This document shows positions 24,584 through 34,028 of a stretch of DNA of 43,238 nucleotides, piece after piece. Under the pieces are notes generated by a model. It had not been told where the DNA came from. It made no database searches and was given only the letters and a program-made list of their open reading frames with translations. Positions within the stretch are counted from its first letter, which is position 1. The number at the start of each line of letters is the position of its first letter. The DNA is from a candidate division WOR-1 bacterium RIFCSPLOWO2_02_FULL_46_20 (lineage in GTDB: Bacteria; Margulisbacteria; WOR-1; O2-12-FULL-45-9), in the NCBI GenBank assembly GCA_001771365.1, contig METP01000059.1, forward strand, positions 1-43,238, read 5' to 3'. The translations under genes and the position numbers were made by a program.

Positions 24584-25936
24584 TATTTCCTGTTGATTAG
24601 GCCGGGCCAGGCTAAGCACCCTGCCATAGGGATCAATCACGGCAGAGAGGCCCGAATTGCCCACCTGAACAAAATAGCGACGATTTTCAATGGCCCTGAG
24701 AATGCCGGCATTTAGATGATAATAAGGGACAGACGACTTATTAAACCAGGCATCGTTGGTCACCAACAGAATAAAAGCAGATTTCTGGCTTACTTTACTT
24801 CGCATCAGTCCGGGAAAAACCGATTCAAAACAAATCGCGCCGGCAATTGTCAGATCGTTGGCTATAAAAGGCTGTTGGTTTTTACCGGGACTAAATTCCG
24901 CGTCATAATAGCCTACCTTTTTGAGCAAAGGATAAAGAATAGGACGAAAAGGTAAATACTCGCCAAAAGGGACTAATTTTTCTTTATTATAATGGGCCAC
25001 AACCTCCCCCGCCGGAGACATGGCCACAATAGAGTTATAAGCTTTTCCCTGGGTATAATGTGGCGTACCAAAAACTAGCCAGGTCTTGGTCTCTTGACAC
25101 AAAACCTTGAGACGGGGAAAAAGGCGCGCATCACGCAAAACATAGGAGAAGATTGCTGTCTCAGGCCAGACGATGATATCCGGCATAGCCCGAGCCGCTA
25201 ATCTTGTCATTTTTTCGTGTACAGCAAATATCGGCATAACTTTTGTCGCATCTAGTTTTTCCATTTGATCAATATTGGCTTGAACAAGAGATAACTTAAT
25301 CGTCGGCACAACATTTTTGGGTGGTGCCGGCATTTGATAAACTCCATAAGCGTAAATGACCAACAATATAAAAGTGATCAGCGTCAAGGAACCTGCGACT
25401 GAACGTCGCGGTTCCTTGAAAAGATTAACAACGGCGGCATTGAATAATACAACAAGAAAAGTTATACCGTAAACTGAAATAAGAGAGGCGATTTGAATCA
25501 GAGGCAATAAAGATACTTGAGTATAGCCAATATCGCCGGAAGTAAAGCCAAATGGCCCCAGAGCTCTAAACCATTCAACAAAGGTCCAGAGTGCGGCCAC
25601 TATCACCGGGTAGGCAACACCGCTCACCTTTACCAAACGTAAAAGAAGTATGAACAAAAGAATAAAGAGCGTCTGAAACAGAGTAAAGACACCCCACCCC
25701 AACAATACCCACCACCCCGCAAATCGCAGCAGCGCCGTTATAACCCAAAATAAATCCAGTCCAAAAAAAAACAAACCAAAAAATAAACCGCACCACAGGG
25801 ATTCTTTCAGGTTTTTCACCTTAGTTAAGGCTATCAGCAAAGGCACCAGCGCCACCCAGGCCAGCCAAAATAAATTGGCCTTGGGAAAAGACAGCGACAG
25901 AAGGATCCCGGACAAAACAGATAAAATTATATTCAT
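24557..25936 (-). CDS. lnt: Apolipoprotein N-acyltransferase
   Basis: 459 residues: about seven N-terminal membrane helices, then a nitrilase-like periplasmic domain. Adds the third acyl chain to lipoproteins in the inner membrane, consistent with a diderm cell. The catalytic triad is visible as Glu in IIVWPETAIFSYVL, Lys in NKEKLVPFGEYLPF and Cys in AGAICFESVFPGL. A 36-bp hairpin is translated in frame at residues ~173-184 (KEPRRSVAGSLTL) in a loop before the last helix. The start forms a TAATG junction with the lipoprotein gene. It is the last gene of the holB-lptD operon. Confidence 0.95.
   Translation of the reverse strand: MNIILSVLSGILLSLSFPKANLFWLAWVALVPLLIALTKVKNLKESLWCGLFFGLFFFGLDLFWVITALLRFAGWWVLLGWGVFTLFQTLFILLFILLLRLVKVSGVAYPVIVAALWTFVEWFRALGPFGFTSGDIGYTQVSLLPLIQIASLISVYGITFLVVLFNAAVVNLFKEPRRSVAGSLTLITFILLVIYAYGVYQMPAPPKNVVPTIKLSLVQANIDQMEKLDATKVMPIFAVHEKMTRLAARAMPDIIVWPETAIFSYVLRDARLFPRLKVLCQETKTWLVFGTPHYTQGKAYNSIVAMSPAGEVVAHYNKEKLVPFGEYLPFRPILYPLLKKVGYYDAEFSPGKNQQPFIANDLTIAGAICFESVFPGLMRSKVSQKSAFILLVTNDAWFNKSSVPYYHLNAGILRAIENRRYFVQVGNSGLSAVIDPYGRVLSLARPNQQEILTFEIPRP
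25384..25419. repeat. 36-bp hairpin repeat inside lnt
   Basis: TCAAGGAACC-T-GCGAC-tgaac-GTCGC-GGTTCCTTGA forms a 15-bp stem with one bulged base and a 5-base loop. It is far stronger than expected by chance in coding DNA and keeps the lnt frame open. It is unrelated in sequence to the glyS and lptD repeats. Confidence 0.68.
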
Positions 25937-26592
25937 TATTCCATCCTTATGCTACAGCCTAAAATATCCAGGCCGGCATCAAGGCTGCTATTCTCGCTAT
26001 CATCAACATAAAAGACCGAGCCGGAAATTTTGGAAATATAATTATTAGGGCTGGGCAAATGATCCGCGGGTATTTTTGCCTGTCCAACCGGCCAGGGGAC
26101 ACTGACCAGGTCAAAATAGATCCGATCAGGAACTGCGGCGCCAAATATATCGCTTAATTGAAAAGTGAAAACAATTTTTGATTTAGTCTCGCCTAAAGTC
26201 GAAAAGACCTCCCGCGATATCGACAGATTACTGGCAAAAGGACCTTTAACCGTAGAATAGCCACCTGGATCAACAATAATATAGCCCGACCAGGTCAAAT
26301 AAAAATTAGCATAGTAGGCTTCGGCACTGCCCAATTCCGGCGTCATCCCCGGTTCCAGAAACTCTGGCGCATTTTCTATTATGTCCGGTGGCGGCAGGGC
26401 GACTTTGTAACCTTCAATGGAGCTCAAAACCATGAAATAACGGTTGGTCTCAACCTCGAGAGTCCCCCTTAAGGTTACATCCACAATCATGTGGTCGCCA
26501 TAGTCGACAATCGAAGTCACTGTGCGCGCACAGCCAAAACCAAACAACATGACTATAGCCAAAACAAGTATAATACTTTTATTTTGCATCAA
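25936..26592 (-). CDS. Putative lipoprotein of unknown function
   Basis: 218 residues. The N-terminus MMQNKSIILVLAIVMLFGFG is followed by Cys21, a lipoprotein-like signal although the lipobox (GFGC) is not ideal. The rest is probably a beta-rich domain with no recognised family; ends in GLDILGCSIRME. It overlaps lptD by 4 bp and lnt by one base, so it is made between the LPS translocon and the lipoprotein acyltransferase. An LptE-like partner role is a possibility from position, but nothing in the sequence shows it. Confidence 0.75.
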   Translation of the reverse strand: MMQNKSIILVLAIVMLFGFGCARTVTSIVDYGDHMIVDVTLRGTLEVETNRYFMVLSSIEGYKVALPPPDIIENAPEFLEPGMTPELGSAEAYYANFYLTWSGYIIVDPGGYSTVKGPFASNLSISREVFSTLGETKSKIVFTFQLSDIFGAAVPDRIYFDLVSVPWPVGQAKIPADHLPSPNNYISKISGSVFYVDDSENSSLDAGLDILGCSIRME

Positions 26593-28997
26593 TAATGAAA
26601 CACCGCGCCTTCCTGTTTAAATTCCTTCAATTCCTTTTCAAAGCCGTCAAAGTAAAAGCCCCGGCCGCTGGACATGCCAAACGGGTCGTTGGGCATGGCA
26701 TCCAAGCTGAAAGAGACGCTGAATTCCTTGCGATAATCAGAATATGTGTATTTTAACTTCCAGCAATGCAGCTCTTTGACGATCATTATATCACGCACCT
26801 TAAACTGCTGAGTGCTGGGTTCATAAATCTGGCTGAACTTAAATTCCCATTGATTGGGCTGTCCTTCCAAGAACAACACATCATATAAAATACTGCCGGA
26901 TTTTAATAAGCCTGTATTCATATCAGAAACCGTAGAAAAATTAAGGCTCAAATAGCTATAAGGCAATAAGTTTAAAGAATTAACCAGATCTTTCCACTTG
27001 GTATTTTCAATGTCCCAACCTGTCCTGGTATCCCAATATACGACCTGATTTGGCCGCAGCAGCCAATTCGTATTTACATCAAACCATTTGTGGGTTTGCC
27101 AGTTGTACCCCCCGTCAATGGTCCATCTAAAATTGCTCAGATAATAAAAAGTCATCTGTTCCTGAATACTATGATAACGAGTGCCCAACTGGTCAAACAA
27201 GAAGGGGGTATTCCCTTCACTAATTCCTTTTTTGTAGTCGATATCATTTCTAAAATAACTACCCAGATTAGTCCGCAAGCCCAAGCTTTCCCGATAAGCA
27301 TACAGTTGATCCCCTGGAGCATATAAAAACTGGTCAACCCCCGCATTTAATACGGCCGTGGTCCCCATAGCCAGTGGAATACTTTTATTAATATCCAGGG
27401 TCGCCCGATAGCGCTGGGTTGAGTAATCGCGATTGGTCCCGAGCTGAGGCACATAGCGCACTTCACGGTAATGCCCATAGCCAAAAATCGGCCGCAAAGT
27501 AAAAATCTTCAGGTCAATCGGGTCGGGTGATACTTCAATCTCCGGCAGTTTTTCCAGAAATTGTTGGCCTTCGTCGCCGATATAAGTATTACCGTCAAAA
27601 TCAATAAACCAGTTCTCCGTCAGGCGCCAGGAAAAGCCTTTTTCTCTGCCGGCAATCTCGATAACCGGCTCCAACCTCTCATCGCCCGGCAACCCTTCAT
27701 CTGCCACACTATTATAATAATTGGCTTTGGTAGTCAGCACAACATTATCAGACCACAGAGGTTGTCGATGATAAAAGCGCTGTGAAGCCCGCAGCCACCT
27801 GGGGCTATTTTTGGCATAGTCATAATTGAAATAATAGTCGGTGGCACTCTTTTGGTCGGCTTGATTAAAAGAAAATGAATTTTTCCTTAAAAAAGCTCCC
27901 CTGTCATCCAACGTATTAAATTTTAAGTTCCAGCGATCCCTATTTTTATAATCCAGATCCAGCCCAAAGGTGGTTTGGTCCCGCCTGCCGGAAGGGACAA
28001 GATAGGTAGAAGTATAAGCGTGATCGAGCGTTAACTTCGTGTAGGGATTTATCTGCTTGGTGTGATTAATTCTGGTAACCCAGTCGGTTACGCCGGTATC
28101 CTGTTCGCTCAAAGTATAAAGGAAAAGCGTCCCCACTCCCAGGCCTAAAAGATTATAGCTGTTTTCTATCCCGGAACCTAAACCTTTGCTTTGCATAAGA
28201 TCCAAATAAAGCAGGCCAAACGGATAATCCCAGGTGGATTTAAAATAATCACCCTCTACCGCATTATGGCCAATCACCCAGTTTTTTTTTGCTTTTTCCC
28301 CCAATGGATACACAATGTATGGCAGCCATAACACCGGCAGCTCACCGACATAAACAGTCGCATTAGTGCCAATTACTTTATCTTTTGGATAATACGCTAT
28401 CCTGTGGGCCTTTACATAATAATGAGAAGGACTGTCATCACAGGTTGAAATTGCCCCCCAGTTACCCACCATTTTACCGTTGGCATCATTAATCTCATTA
28501 GCTTGAACAAAAAGGTTCCCTTTAATTTTGCCGGGAGCCAATTTGGTCTTAAAGTTATTGTAATGGGTAATTTCGGTATCAACATCATACACAACATAAT
28601 CTGAAAAGGCTTCGTAATCTTCGGTCACCATTTTTACGTTGCCCTCAGCCGTGGCCACATTACTTTCAGAATCCATATAGAGTCTGTCGGAATAAATGGT
28701 AACTTTTTTTAATTTGACCTCAACAGACCCTGTGGCCACCACAATATCACTGCCTTCTTCATACTGCAGCTTATCTGCTTTAATATTAACGGGGATTTCT
28801 TCTTGGGCAAAAGCGGGAGCAAAAAGGCATAATGTCAAATAAATTCCCACACCAAAACCCCACCTGCTCAAGCGGGGTATTAGACCCCGCTCTTCGCCTA
28901 CAAGGTAACCCCACCGCAAGCGGTGGGGTATTTTGGTGTGGGAATAAAGAAATAAGCAATTACAATAACGTGCCGAAGGCGCACCTTCATTTGTCAT
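26589..28997 (-). CDS. lptD: LPS assembly outer-membrane protein LptD
   Basis: About 800 residues as drawn. Inserts LPS in the outer leaflet. After the signal sequence (YLTLCLFAPAFA, cleavage before QEE) comes an OstA/LptA-like domain (NIKADKLQYEEGSDIVVATG ... MDSESNVATAEGNVKMV), the LptD segment ISTCDDSPSHYYVKAHRIAY and VLWLPYIVYPLGEKAK, and a C-terminal beta barrel ending in an aromatic residue. The N-terminus is uncertain: codons ~17-53 are encoded by a 113-bp palindromic element. The ATG at 28997 has no ribosome binding site; an in-frame TTG at 28871 inside the element would give MSRWGFGVGIYLTLCLFAPA, a good signal peptide. Confidence 0.93.
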   Translation of the reverse strand: MTNEGAPSARYCNCLFLYSHTKIPHRLRWGYLVGEERGLIPRLSRWGFGVGIYLTLCLFAPAFAQEEIPVNIKADKLQYEEGSDIVVATGSVEVKLKKVTIYSDRLYMDSESNVATAEGNVKMVTEDYEAFSDYVVYDVDTEITHYNNFKTKLAPGKIKGNLFVQANEINDANGKMVGNWGAISTCDDSPSHYYVKAHRIAYYPKDKVIGTNATVYVGELPVLWLPYIVYPLGEKAKKNWVIGHNAVEGDYFKSTWDYPFGLLYLDLMQSKGLGSGIENSYNLLGLGVGTLFLYTLSEQDTGVTDWVTRINHTKQINPYTKLTLDHAYTSTYLVPSGRRDQTTFGLDLDYKNRDRWNLKFNTLDDRGAFLRKNSFSFNQADQKSATDYYFNYDYAKNSPRWLRASQRFYHRQPLWSDNVVLTTKANYYNSVADEGLPGDERLEPVIEIAGREKGFSWRLTENWFIDFDGNTYIGDEGQQFLEKLPEIEVSPDPIDLKIFTLRPIFGYGHYREVRYVPQLGTNRDYSTQRYRATLDINKSIPLAMGTTAVLNAGVDQFLYAPGDQLYAYRESLGLRTNLGSYFRNDIDYKKGISEGNTPFLFDQLGTRYHSIQEQMTFYYLSNFRWTIDGGYNWQTHKWFDVNTNWLLRPNQVVYWDTRTGWDIENTKWKDLVNSLNLLPYSYLSLNFSTVSDMNTGLLKSGSILYDVLFLEGQPNQWEFKFSQIYEPSTQQFKVRDIMIVKELHCWKLKYTYSDYRKEFSVSFSLDAMPNDPFGMSSGRGFYFDGFEKELKEFKQEGAVFHY
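28838..28950 (-). repeat. 113-bp palindromic element, copy 2, at the lptD 5' end
   Basis: Inverted copy of 8688-8800 with two mismatches in 113 bp. The shared sequence runs from TCTTTATTCCC to GGGAATTTATT in lptD orientation. It ends next to the lptD signal-peptide core. One mismatch changes TCG (copy 1) to TTG (copy 2, 28869-28871), in frame with lptD. Confidence 0.9.
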
Positions 28998-29004
28998 TTA
29001 AAAG

Positions 29005-31386
29005 TCATGTGAGCACTCTATGAATCAATCTTTGTTCCGCTATTTCGGTCAAAACATCAAAGCTACCGACTTTTTTATACAGATCCATAGCCTTTTCAAT
29101 TTCATGTTTTAGATAATAAATATCACCGAGATTTAAGCAGACAGCTGAAAGCTGAGGATCAAGGCCATAGGCTGTTTCCAGTTCCAGCTGAGCCAGGTCG
29201 ATTTGGCCAAGCAGCGAACAAATTACGCCAAGATTATTGCGTAAAATAACAGAGTTCGGCTCCATATGTACCGCCTCCTGGAGTTTAGCTTTGGCCTCGC
29301 TAAACTTTCCTTCATTAGCCAAAGCCACGGCTAAATTATTTAAGGCTACGGTAAATTTAGAATCTAACTGCGCCGCCGAGACAAATTCTTCAAGCGCCGC
29401 TTTATGCATCCCTTTCATAAAGTACTCAAAACCTGAACTATTATATTTTTGGCCAAAAGAGACGCTGACATCTTCTTTGCGTCCACTTCTGGTGGTCTTG
29501 GCTCCCCTTCCCCAAATAGCAATAATCTCTCGCTTCTCGGGCTGGGGAATAACCGCCAACAAGGCTTTGTGACGCATACTATTGAGACTGGCGGCCTTAA
29601 GATATTTAATCCGTCTTTTAAGGTTGCCAAAATCAATATCTTCCTGCAAGATGTCTTCATAGGTTTTCAGAGCCTTGTGGACGATACCCTGCGCCTCGTA
29701 GGCAGTGCCTAGATTAAAACGGACTGTGCGCGCAAAATCCGCGATCTCGGAGGAGGCGAACTCAAGCGCCCGATTAAACTGAGCGGCCGCCAGGTCAAAC
29801 CTACCCTCACGACGATAAACACAACCTAAAAGATTGGCGGCGAAGGGTGCTCGAGCCTGATCTTTGAGCGCGATTTGTAATTCACGGATCGCCGCATCTC
29901 GTTCCCCTTTTTCAATATACATCTTAGCCAAATCAAGGTGCAGGGCAACCTTCCAGGGGTCCTCAACCAATTTTCCCTTCATTTTTTCAATTTCAAGATC
30001 AAGTTCTTTCCCTTTGGCTTCCTTGTATCGTTCTATAACTCGCAAGTCGTAAGGTGCCATTTCTAATAAGTCTTGCAAAACCTTAACCGCCTTGCGGCAC
30101 AGCTTTAATTGAAAATATGCCTCTCCCAATAAAAGATAGGCGGCAACAAATTTTTTATCAATGGCAATAATGCCTTCAGCTTCAATGGTTGCCCGCTGGA
30201 CTTCACCCTTAGCCAGGCAAGCGCGGCCCAGTACTAAACGAGCCAATAGTAACTGAGGATGAATTTTAATAATTTCCCGGCATTTGCGAATAACCGATTC
30301 CGCTGAGCTGGGATCAACCTCAATCATTTTTTCAAATTGGTTGAGGGCTTCCTTGATCTGTTTTTTATATAGAAAAGCTTCGGCCAGATAGGTGCGGGCC
30401 AAAATTTGTTCGGGACAAAACTCTAAGACCTCTTCATATCCACGCACGGCCTCTTCGATAAATTCCGGTTGGCTATTGGCCAAATTATGATAGCATTCTA
30501 TGGCTTCGCTGAAATTGCCCTGGCGACGCAGAGACTCGGCCAAAGCCGAAGTGGCCTGAGGATGGTTGGGATAACTTTTTAAGACCGATTTAATTTTGGC
30601 GATAACATCGGCTAACCTGGTTGCGTCCAAGCGCACAATCTCCAGCAGTTTTTTAATGGCGGCCTCCGGGTTTAATGAGCGCATGTAAACATCGGCCAGG
30701 ATCTCACGGATCAGGATATTGCCTTCGAGTTTTCGCAGCAACCCTTCCAGCCTCTGAACAACTTCACGCCCAACCTCCGGATCATTGGAAAACATAGACT
30801 GAAAACATTGGGCCGCCTTATTGTAGTCTTCGGTGCGGGTATAGAGCTCCCCAAGTGTACGTAAAATATGTTTATCTTCTGGTCGATAGTTAAGAATTTC
30901 TTCGTAAAATTTGATCGCTTCCTGGATCCGGCCCTTTTCCAGATAAGCACCGGCCAAAATTTCTGTTAAAGTAGTATCTTTTACCCCCTGTCGCAAAGAT
31001 CTTTCAAGCAAGGCAATGGTTTCATCAATTCTGCCCTGTTTAACAAATATGCGGCCCAAGACATTACAGGCCTCCACGTTTTTTGGACTAACCTCCAAAG
31101 CTTCTTCCAGCTCTAAGATTGTGGCATCAAGGTTGCCTTGAACAACCTCAAACGCCGCCAGAGAAAGCCGCGGACCTATTTTTTCCGGCGCTTTGCCAAT
31201 TTCTCTCTCATAATCCAGCATTACTTCAGACAAGAGGCGCGGACAGAGCTGCACTGCCTGACTATAATGATTTTTGGCCAGTTTATAATAACCTTCTTCA
31301 AGATAATATCTGCCCACAGCCTTCAAAGCCTGCGGGTTATTGGGATCTTTTCTGATCGCTTCTTTGATGTTCTCTAAATTCCTCAT
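29005..31386 (-). CDS. Large tetratricopeptide-repeat protein
   Basis: 793 residues built almost wholly of TPR units (for example NPQALKAVGRYYLEEGYYKL, NVEACNVLGRIFVKQGRIDE, FTVALNNLAVALANEGKFSE), roughly 17-19 repeats, with a less regular linker near residues 590-630. No signal peptide or membrane segment, so probably a cytosolic scaffold. The ATG overlaps the lptG-like stop by 4 bp and the lptD frame begins seven bases after its stop. The place between LptG and LptD suggests a role in envelope assembly, but TPR proteins give little functional information. Confidence 0.88.
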   Translation of the reverse strand: MRNLENIKEAIRKDPNNPQALKAVGRYYLEEGYYKLAKNHYSQAVQLCPRLLSEVMLDYEREIGKAPEKIGPRLSLAAFEVVQGNLDATILELEEALEVSPKNVEACNVLGRIFVKQGRIDETIALLERSLRQGVKDTTLTEILAGAYLEKGRIQEAIKFYEEILNYRPEDKHILRTLGELYTRTEDYNKAAQCFQSMFSNDPEVGREVVQRLEGLLRKLEGNILIREILADVYMRSLNPEAAIKKLLEIVRLDATRLADVIAKIKSVLKSYPNHPQATSALAESLRRQGNFSEAIECYHNLANSQPEFIEEAVRGYEEVLEFCPEQILARTYLAEAFLYKKQIKEALNQFEKMIEVDPSSAESVIRKCREIIKIHPQLLLARLVLGRACLAKGEVQRATIEAEGIIAIDKKFVAAYLLLGEAYFQLKLCRKAVKVLQDLLEMAPYDLRVIERYKEAKGKELDLEIEKMKGKLVEDPWKVALHLDLAKMYIEKGERDAAIRELQIALKDQARAPFAANLLGCVYRREGRFDLAAAQFNRALEFASSEIADFARTVRFNLGTAYEAQGIVHKALKTYEDILQEDIDFGNLKRRIKYLKAASLNSMRHKALLAVIPQPEKREIIAIWGRGAKTTRSGRKEDVSVSFGQKYNSSGFEYFMKGMHKAALEEFVSAAQLDSKFTVALNNLAVALANEGKFSEAKAKLQEAVHMEPNSVILRNNLGVICSLLGQIDLAQLELETAYGLDPQLSAVCLNLGDIYYLKHEIEKAMDLYKKVGSFDVLTEIAEQRLIHRVLT

Positions 31387-32459
31387 TTAAACCAGCCTTC
31401 CCAAAAAAGCAGCAACCCACCAACGGCAGTAAAGGCTATTTGCGGAGTAAAGGCAGCAACCGCCGGAGGCAAAGCCCCCCCCTTACCCAAAGAACGAAAC
31501 ACGGAAGCAAAAACATAAAACGTAAACATAAACACAATGGTTACAACCATGCCCCAGGTTTTACCCGAACGCGGCGACGGCAAAGAAAAGGGGATCCCAA
31601 TCAAGGCAAAAACAAAACAGGTTAAAGGGATTGAATATTTCATAAATAATTCGGTCTGCAAAGCATTGACACTCCCCCCACCCTTACCTACTATGCCAAT
31701 CATCCCCTTGAGTTCGTCGCTACTCATCTCTTCGGGAGTTTTTTGGCCGCTAAAATTCAGAATATCTTCAGAAACATTAAGCTTCATATCGTCGAAACTG
31801 GCTTCATAATTTAAAAACCCATCGTTATCATATTTATGGATCGTCCCTGACTTAAGCTCCCAGATTCTACCCTGAAAAGTCGCCTCCTCAGCCAGGATAA
31901 CCCTGGGAAAGTTCTCATCCGCAAGCTCATAGACCATAATATTTTTCATAACCCTTCTTTGCATATCCACCTCACGCGCGTAATAATGGCGGTTATAGGC
32001 GTCTTTGAAAAAGACATCTTTTTTTACTTCGGGCAGCGGTTTTTTATAAATAATCTGCCGGATTATATTTGTGGCGACATGGTTGGCACGCGGCACAATT
32101 TTTTCATTGGTAATATAAGAAGCAAAACTGACCAGAACTCCGATAACAATAATGGGAGTGGCTATTCTAAAAAGATTGATGCCGGAAGTGCGCATGGCCA
32201 CAATCTCGTTATCTTTGGACAGTCGGCCCAGGTCCATAGCCGTGGCAAATAATGTGGAAACCGGAAAAGTAAGCACCATAATCGCGGGCATTTTGTAGAT
32301 TAAAAGTTTAAGGACGGCCCACAAGGGGACGCCCTTATTAATAATCAAATCCGCCATAGTGAAAAGCAAATCAACCGTCAAAACCAGCACAAAACCGACG
32401 ACGCCGATTAAAAAAGGCCCAATCATTTCAGAAGAAACATAACGGTCAATAATTTTCAT
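31383..32459 (-). CDS. lptG: LptF/LptG-family LPS export permease, second copy
   Basis: 358 residues with the same six-helix plus jellyroll layout as the plus-strand LptF gene: [57 protein letters not shown] and [19 protein letters not shown]. Together the two would make the LptF-LptG pair that works with LptB. The F/G naming is arbitrary. It overlaps rpsU upstream and the TPR gene downstream by 4 bp each. Confidence 0.9.
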   Translation of the reverse strand: MKIIDRYVSSEMIGPFLIGVVGFVLVLTVDLLFTMADLIINKGVPLWAVLKLLIYKMPAIMVLTFPVSTLFATAMDLGRLSKDNEIVAMRTSGINLFRIATPIIVIGVLVSFASYITNEKIVPRANHVATNIIRQIIYKKPLPEVKKDVFFKDAYNRHYYAREVDMQRRVMKNIMVYELADENFPRVILAEEATFQGRIWELKSGTIHKYDNDGFLNYEASFDDMKLNVSEDILNFSGQKTPEEMSSDELKGMIGIVGKGGGSVNALQTELFMKYSIPLTCFVFALIGIPFSLPSPRSGKTWGMVVTIVFMFTFYVFASVFRSLGKGGALPPAVAAFTPQIAFTAVGGLLLFWEGWFK

Positions 32460-32650
32460 TCAGCTTCTCTTCGCCGTCTTTGCTCCCGTCTTACCGCAGC
32501 ATCCTGCTGCTTTCTTCTGCGCTCCGAAGGTTTCTCATAAAATTCGCGCTTTTTAATCTCATCAATAACGCCTTCACGCCTGAGTTTTGTCTTAAACTTG
32601 CGCAGCGCTTTTTCCAGCCCCTCTCCCTTTCTAACTTCAATTTTGGACAT
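32456..32650 (-). CDS. rpsU: 30S ribosomal protein S21
   Basis: 64 residues, highly basic: [40 protein letters not shown] and a C-terminal RRREAE tail, the S21 pattern. S21 sits near the 3' end of 16S rRNA and aids initiation on mRNAs with Shine-Dalgarno sequences. A strong GGAGG lies six bases before the ATG. That one of the strongest Shine-Dalgarno sites in the window precedes S21 is notable, given the leaderless heads. Confidence 0.96.
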   Translation of the reverse strand: MSKIEVRKGEGLEKALRKFKTKLRREGVIDEIKKREFYEKPSERRRKQQDAAVRREQRRRREAE

Positions 32651-32663
32651 ATTTTACCTCCTT

Positions 32664-33326
32664 TCAGCTTTGATTATGTTCGTATTCTAAACAGCACATC
32701 AGCCGACCGCAAATCCCGGAAGTTTTTGAAGGCGATATTGCCAGGCCCTGTTCTTTAACCATCTTGACTGTAACATGTCTGGGCTTCTCCAGCCATACCG
32801 AACAACACAACGAACGGCCACACGGCCCCAACCCCCCCATGATGCGGGCCTGATCCCGCGGCGAAACCTGGCGTAAATTAACCCGAGCCTCAAGAGAGGT
32901 CGACAAATCACGCGTCAGGTCACGCAGGTTCTTGATCTTTTTGCCATCCAGCAACTTGTAATAAATAACAATTCGATTAATATCAAACAAATATTCCACA
33001 TTGACGATCTTAACCGGCAGCTCATGCTCATTTACCTTTTGGGCGGCAATACCCAGCCCTTTTTGTTCCAGCTCCGGCAGGGTTTTAACTTTTTTGATAT
33101 CCTCGGGAGTAGCGTAACGAATTACCTTTTTTAACCGCACATCACGCGATAAGGCCTTGGGCAAGCCATGCATATATGAAACAATCTCACCATACTCAAT
33201 GCCCCGGTCTGTCTGCACCACCACCGGCGACCCCACCTTGATGGCACCTTCCCGGTAACCCGTAATAGGACAAACGCGATTAAACTTACGCAGTTTTATC
33301 GCCAGCTGTTTCTTGTTGTCAGACAT
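32664..33326 (-). CDS. ricT: PSP1-domain protein, RicT (YaaT)-like
   Basis: 220 residues. PSP1 domain with VGSPVVVQTDRGIEYGEIVS near the start and LRQVSPRDQARIMGGLGPCG then RSLCC and GICGRLMCCLEYE, the cysteine clusters of RicT. In Bacillus RicT works with RicA and RicF as an iron-sulfur complex that promotes RNase Y-dependent mRNA processing; no RicA/RicF is seen here. It is next to holB (8-bp overlap), as in many bacteria. An AGGAGC sits five bases before the ATG. Confidence 0.93.
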   Translation of the reverse strand: MSDNKKQLAIKLRKFNRVCPITGYREGAIKVGSPVVVQTDRGIEYGEIVSYMHGLPKALSRDVRLKKVIRYATPEDIKKVKTLPELEQKGLGIAAQKVNEHELPVKIVNVEYLFDINRIVIYYKLLDGKKIKNLRDLTRDLSTSLEARVNLRQVSPRDQARIMGGLGPCGRSLCCSVWLEKPRHVTVKMVKEQGLAISPSKTSGICGRLMCCLEYEHNQS

Positions 33327-34020
33327 GGGCTGCTCCTAACTTTAAACACATAATATTTAAGGCCAGTTTTAAATTGGCCTTTCTTTTAATAAGGCATAAG
33401 GTGTCTAAAATAACCCTGGCATAACGCACATTGCTTAGTTTATGTCGGGCAAAATATGAGAGATTATAAAGTATCATTTCAATTCTTTCTTTTTCTTTTT
33501 CCAAAACAGCAGAAAGCTCAAAAAGCTCAAGGCAATTTTTCTTGTTTACATTTTTTAATTCGTCATAAAAAGAAGCCAACTCGGGATCAGCCTGCCAAGC
33601 TTCGGCTCTTTCGGAATAAATAATTTTTTGGCACCGGGAGATAATGGTTTTGGGTATTTTGTCTTCCCGTTCGGCCAGCAGGATAAAAACCACGCCAGGA
33701 GCCGGCTCTTCCAGTGTTTTTAAAAAAGCTGCCGCGGCTGGCCCGGTTAAAGTGTCTGCCTGGTCGATAATAACCAAAAGATAACGGCTGGCAGACGGGC
33801 CATAACGAACCCAGGTTTGTAATTCCCTGACCTGGTCTATCTTAAAGCTTGTACCATCCGGGACAACCACAAATTTGTCTTGTTTTTTGCACCGCAGCTG
33901 ATCGGCAAAAGCCTCGGCTTCTTCTCTTTTGCCAACACCAGGCGGCCCAACAAACAGATAAGCCCCGGCCACACGATCACTTTTGGCAACGCCCGCCAGG
34001 ATGTTTTTTGTGCGTGACAT
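33319..34020 (-). CDS. holB: DNA polymerase III delta' subunit-like, short
   Basis: 233 residues. AAA+ clamp-loader domain with GAYLFVGPPGVGKREEAEAF (Walker A), LVIIDQADTLTGPAAAAFLK (Walker B region), TLEEPAPGVVFILLAERED and the SRC motif IPKTIISRCQKI. The four-cysteine zinc module of canonical delta' is absent and the protein is about 100 residues shorter than usual. It loads the sliding clamp with DnaX. The ATG is preceded by TATAAT eight bases away, so it heads the holB-ricT-rpsU-lptG-TPR-lptD-lipoprotein-lnt operon. Confidence 0.88.
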   Translation of the reverse strand: MSRTKNILAGVAKSDRVAGAYLFVGPPGVGKREEAEAFADQLRCKKQDKFVVVPDGTSFKIDQVRELQTWVRYGPSASRYLLVIIDQADTLTGPAAAAFLKTLEEPAPGVVFILLAEREDKIPKTIISRCQKIIYSERAEAWQADPELASFYDELKNVNKKNCLELFELSAVLEKEKERIEMILYNLSYFARHKLSNVRYARVILDTLCLIKRKANLKLALNIMCLKLGAAHV

Positions 34021-34028
34021 TAGGGGTA

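Noticed and set aside
29005-31386. Repetitive DNA suggesting a repeat array
   Set aside because: Protein-level TPR repeats with divergent DNA; no CRISPR-like direct repeats and spacers.
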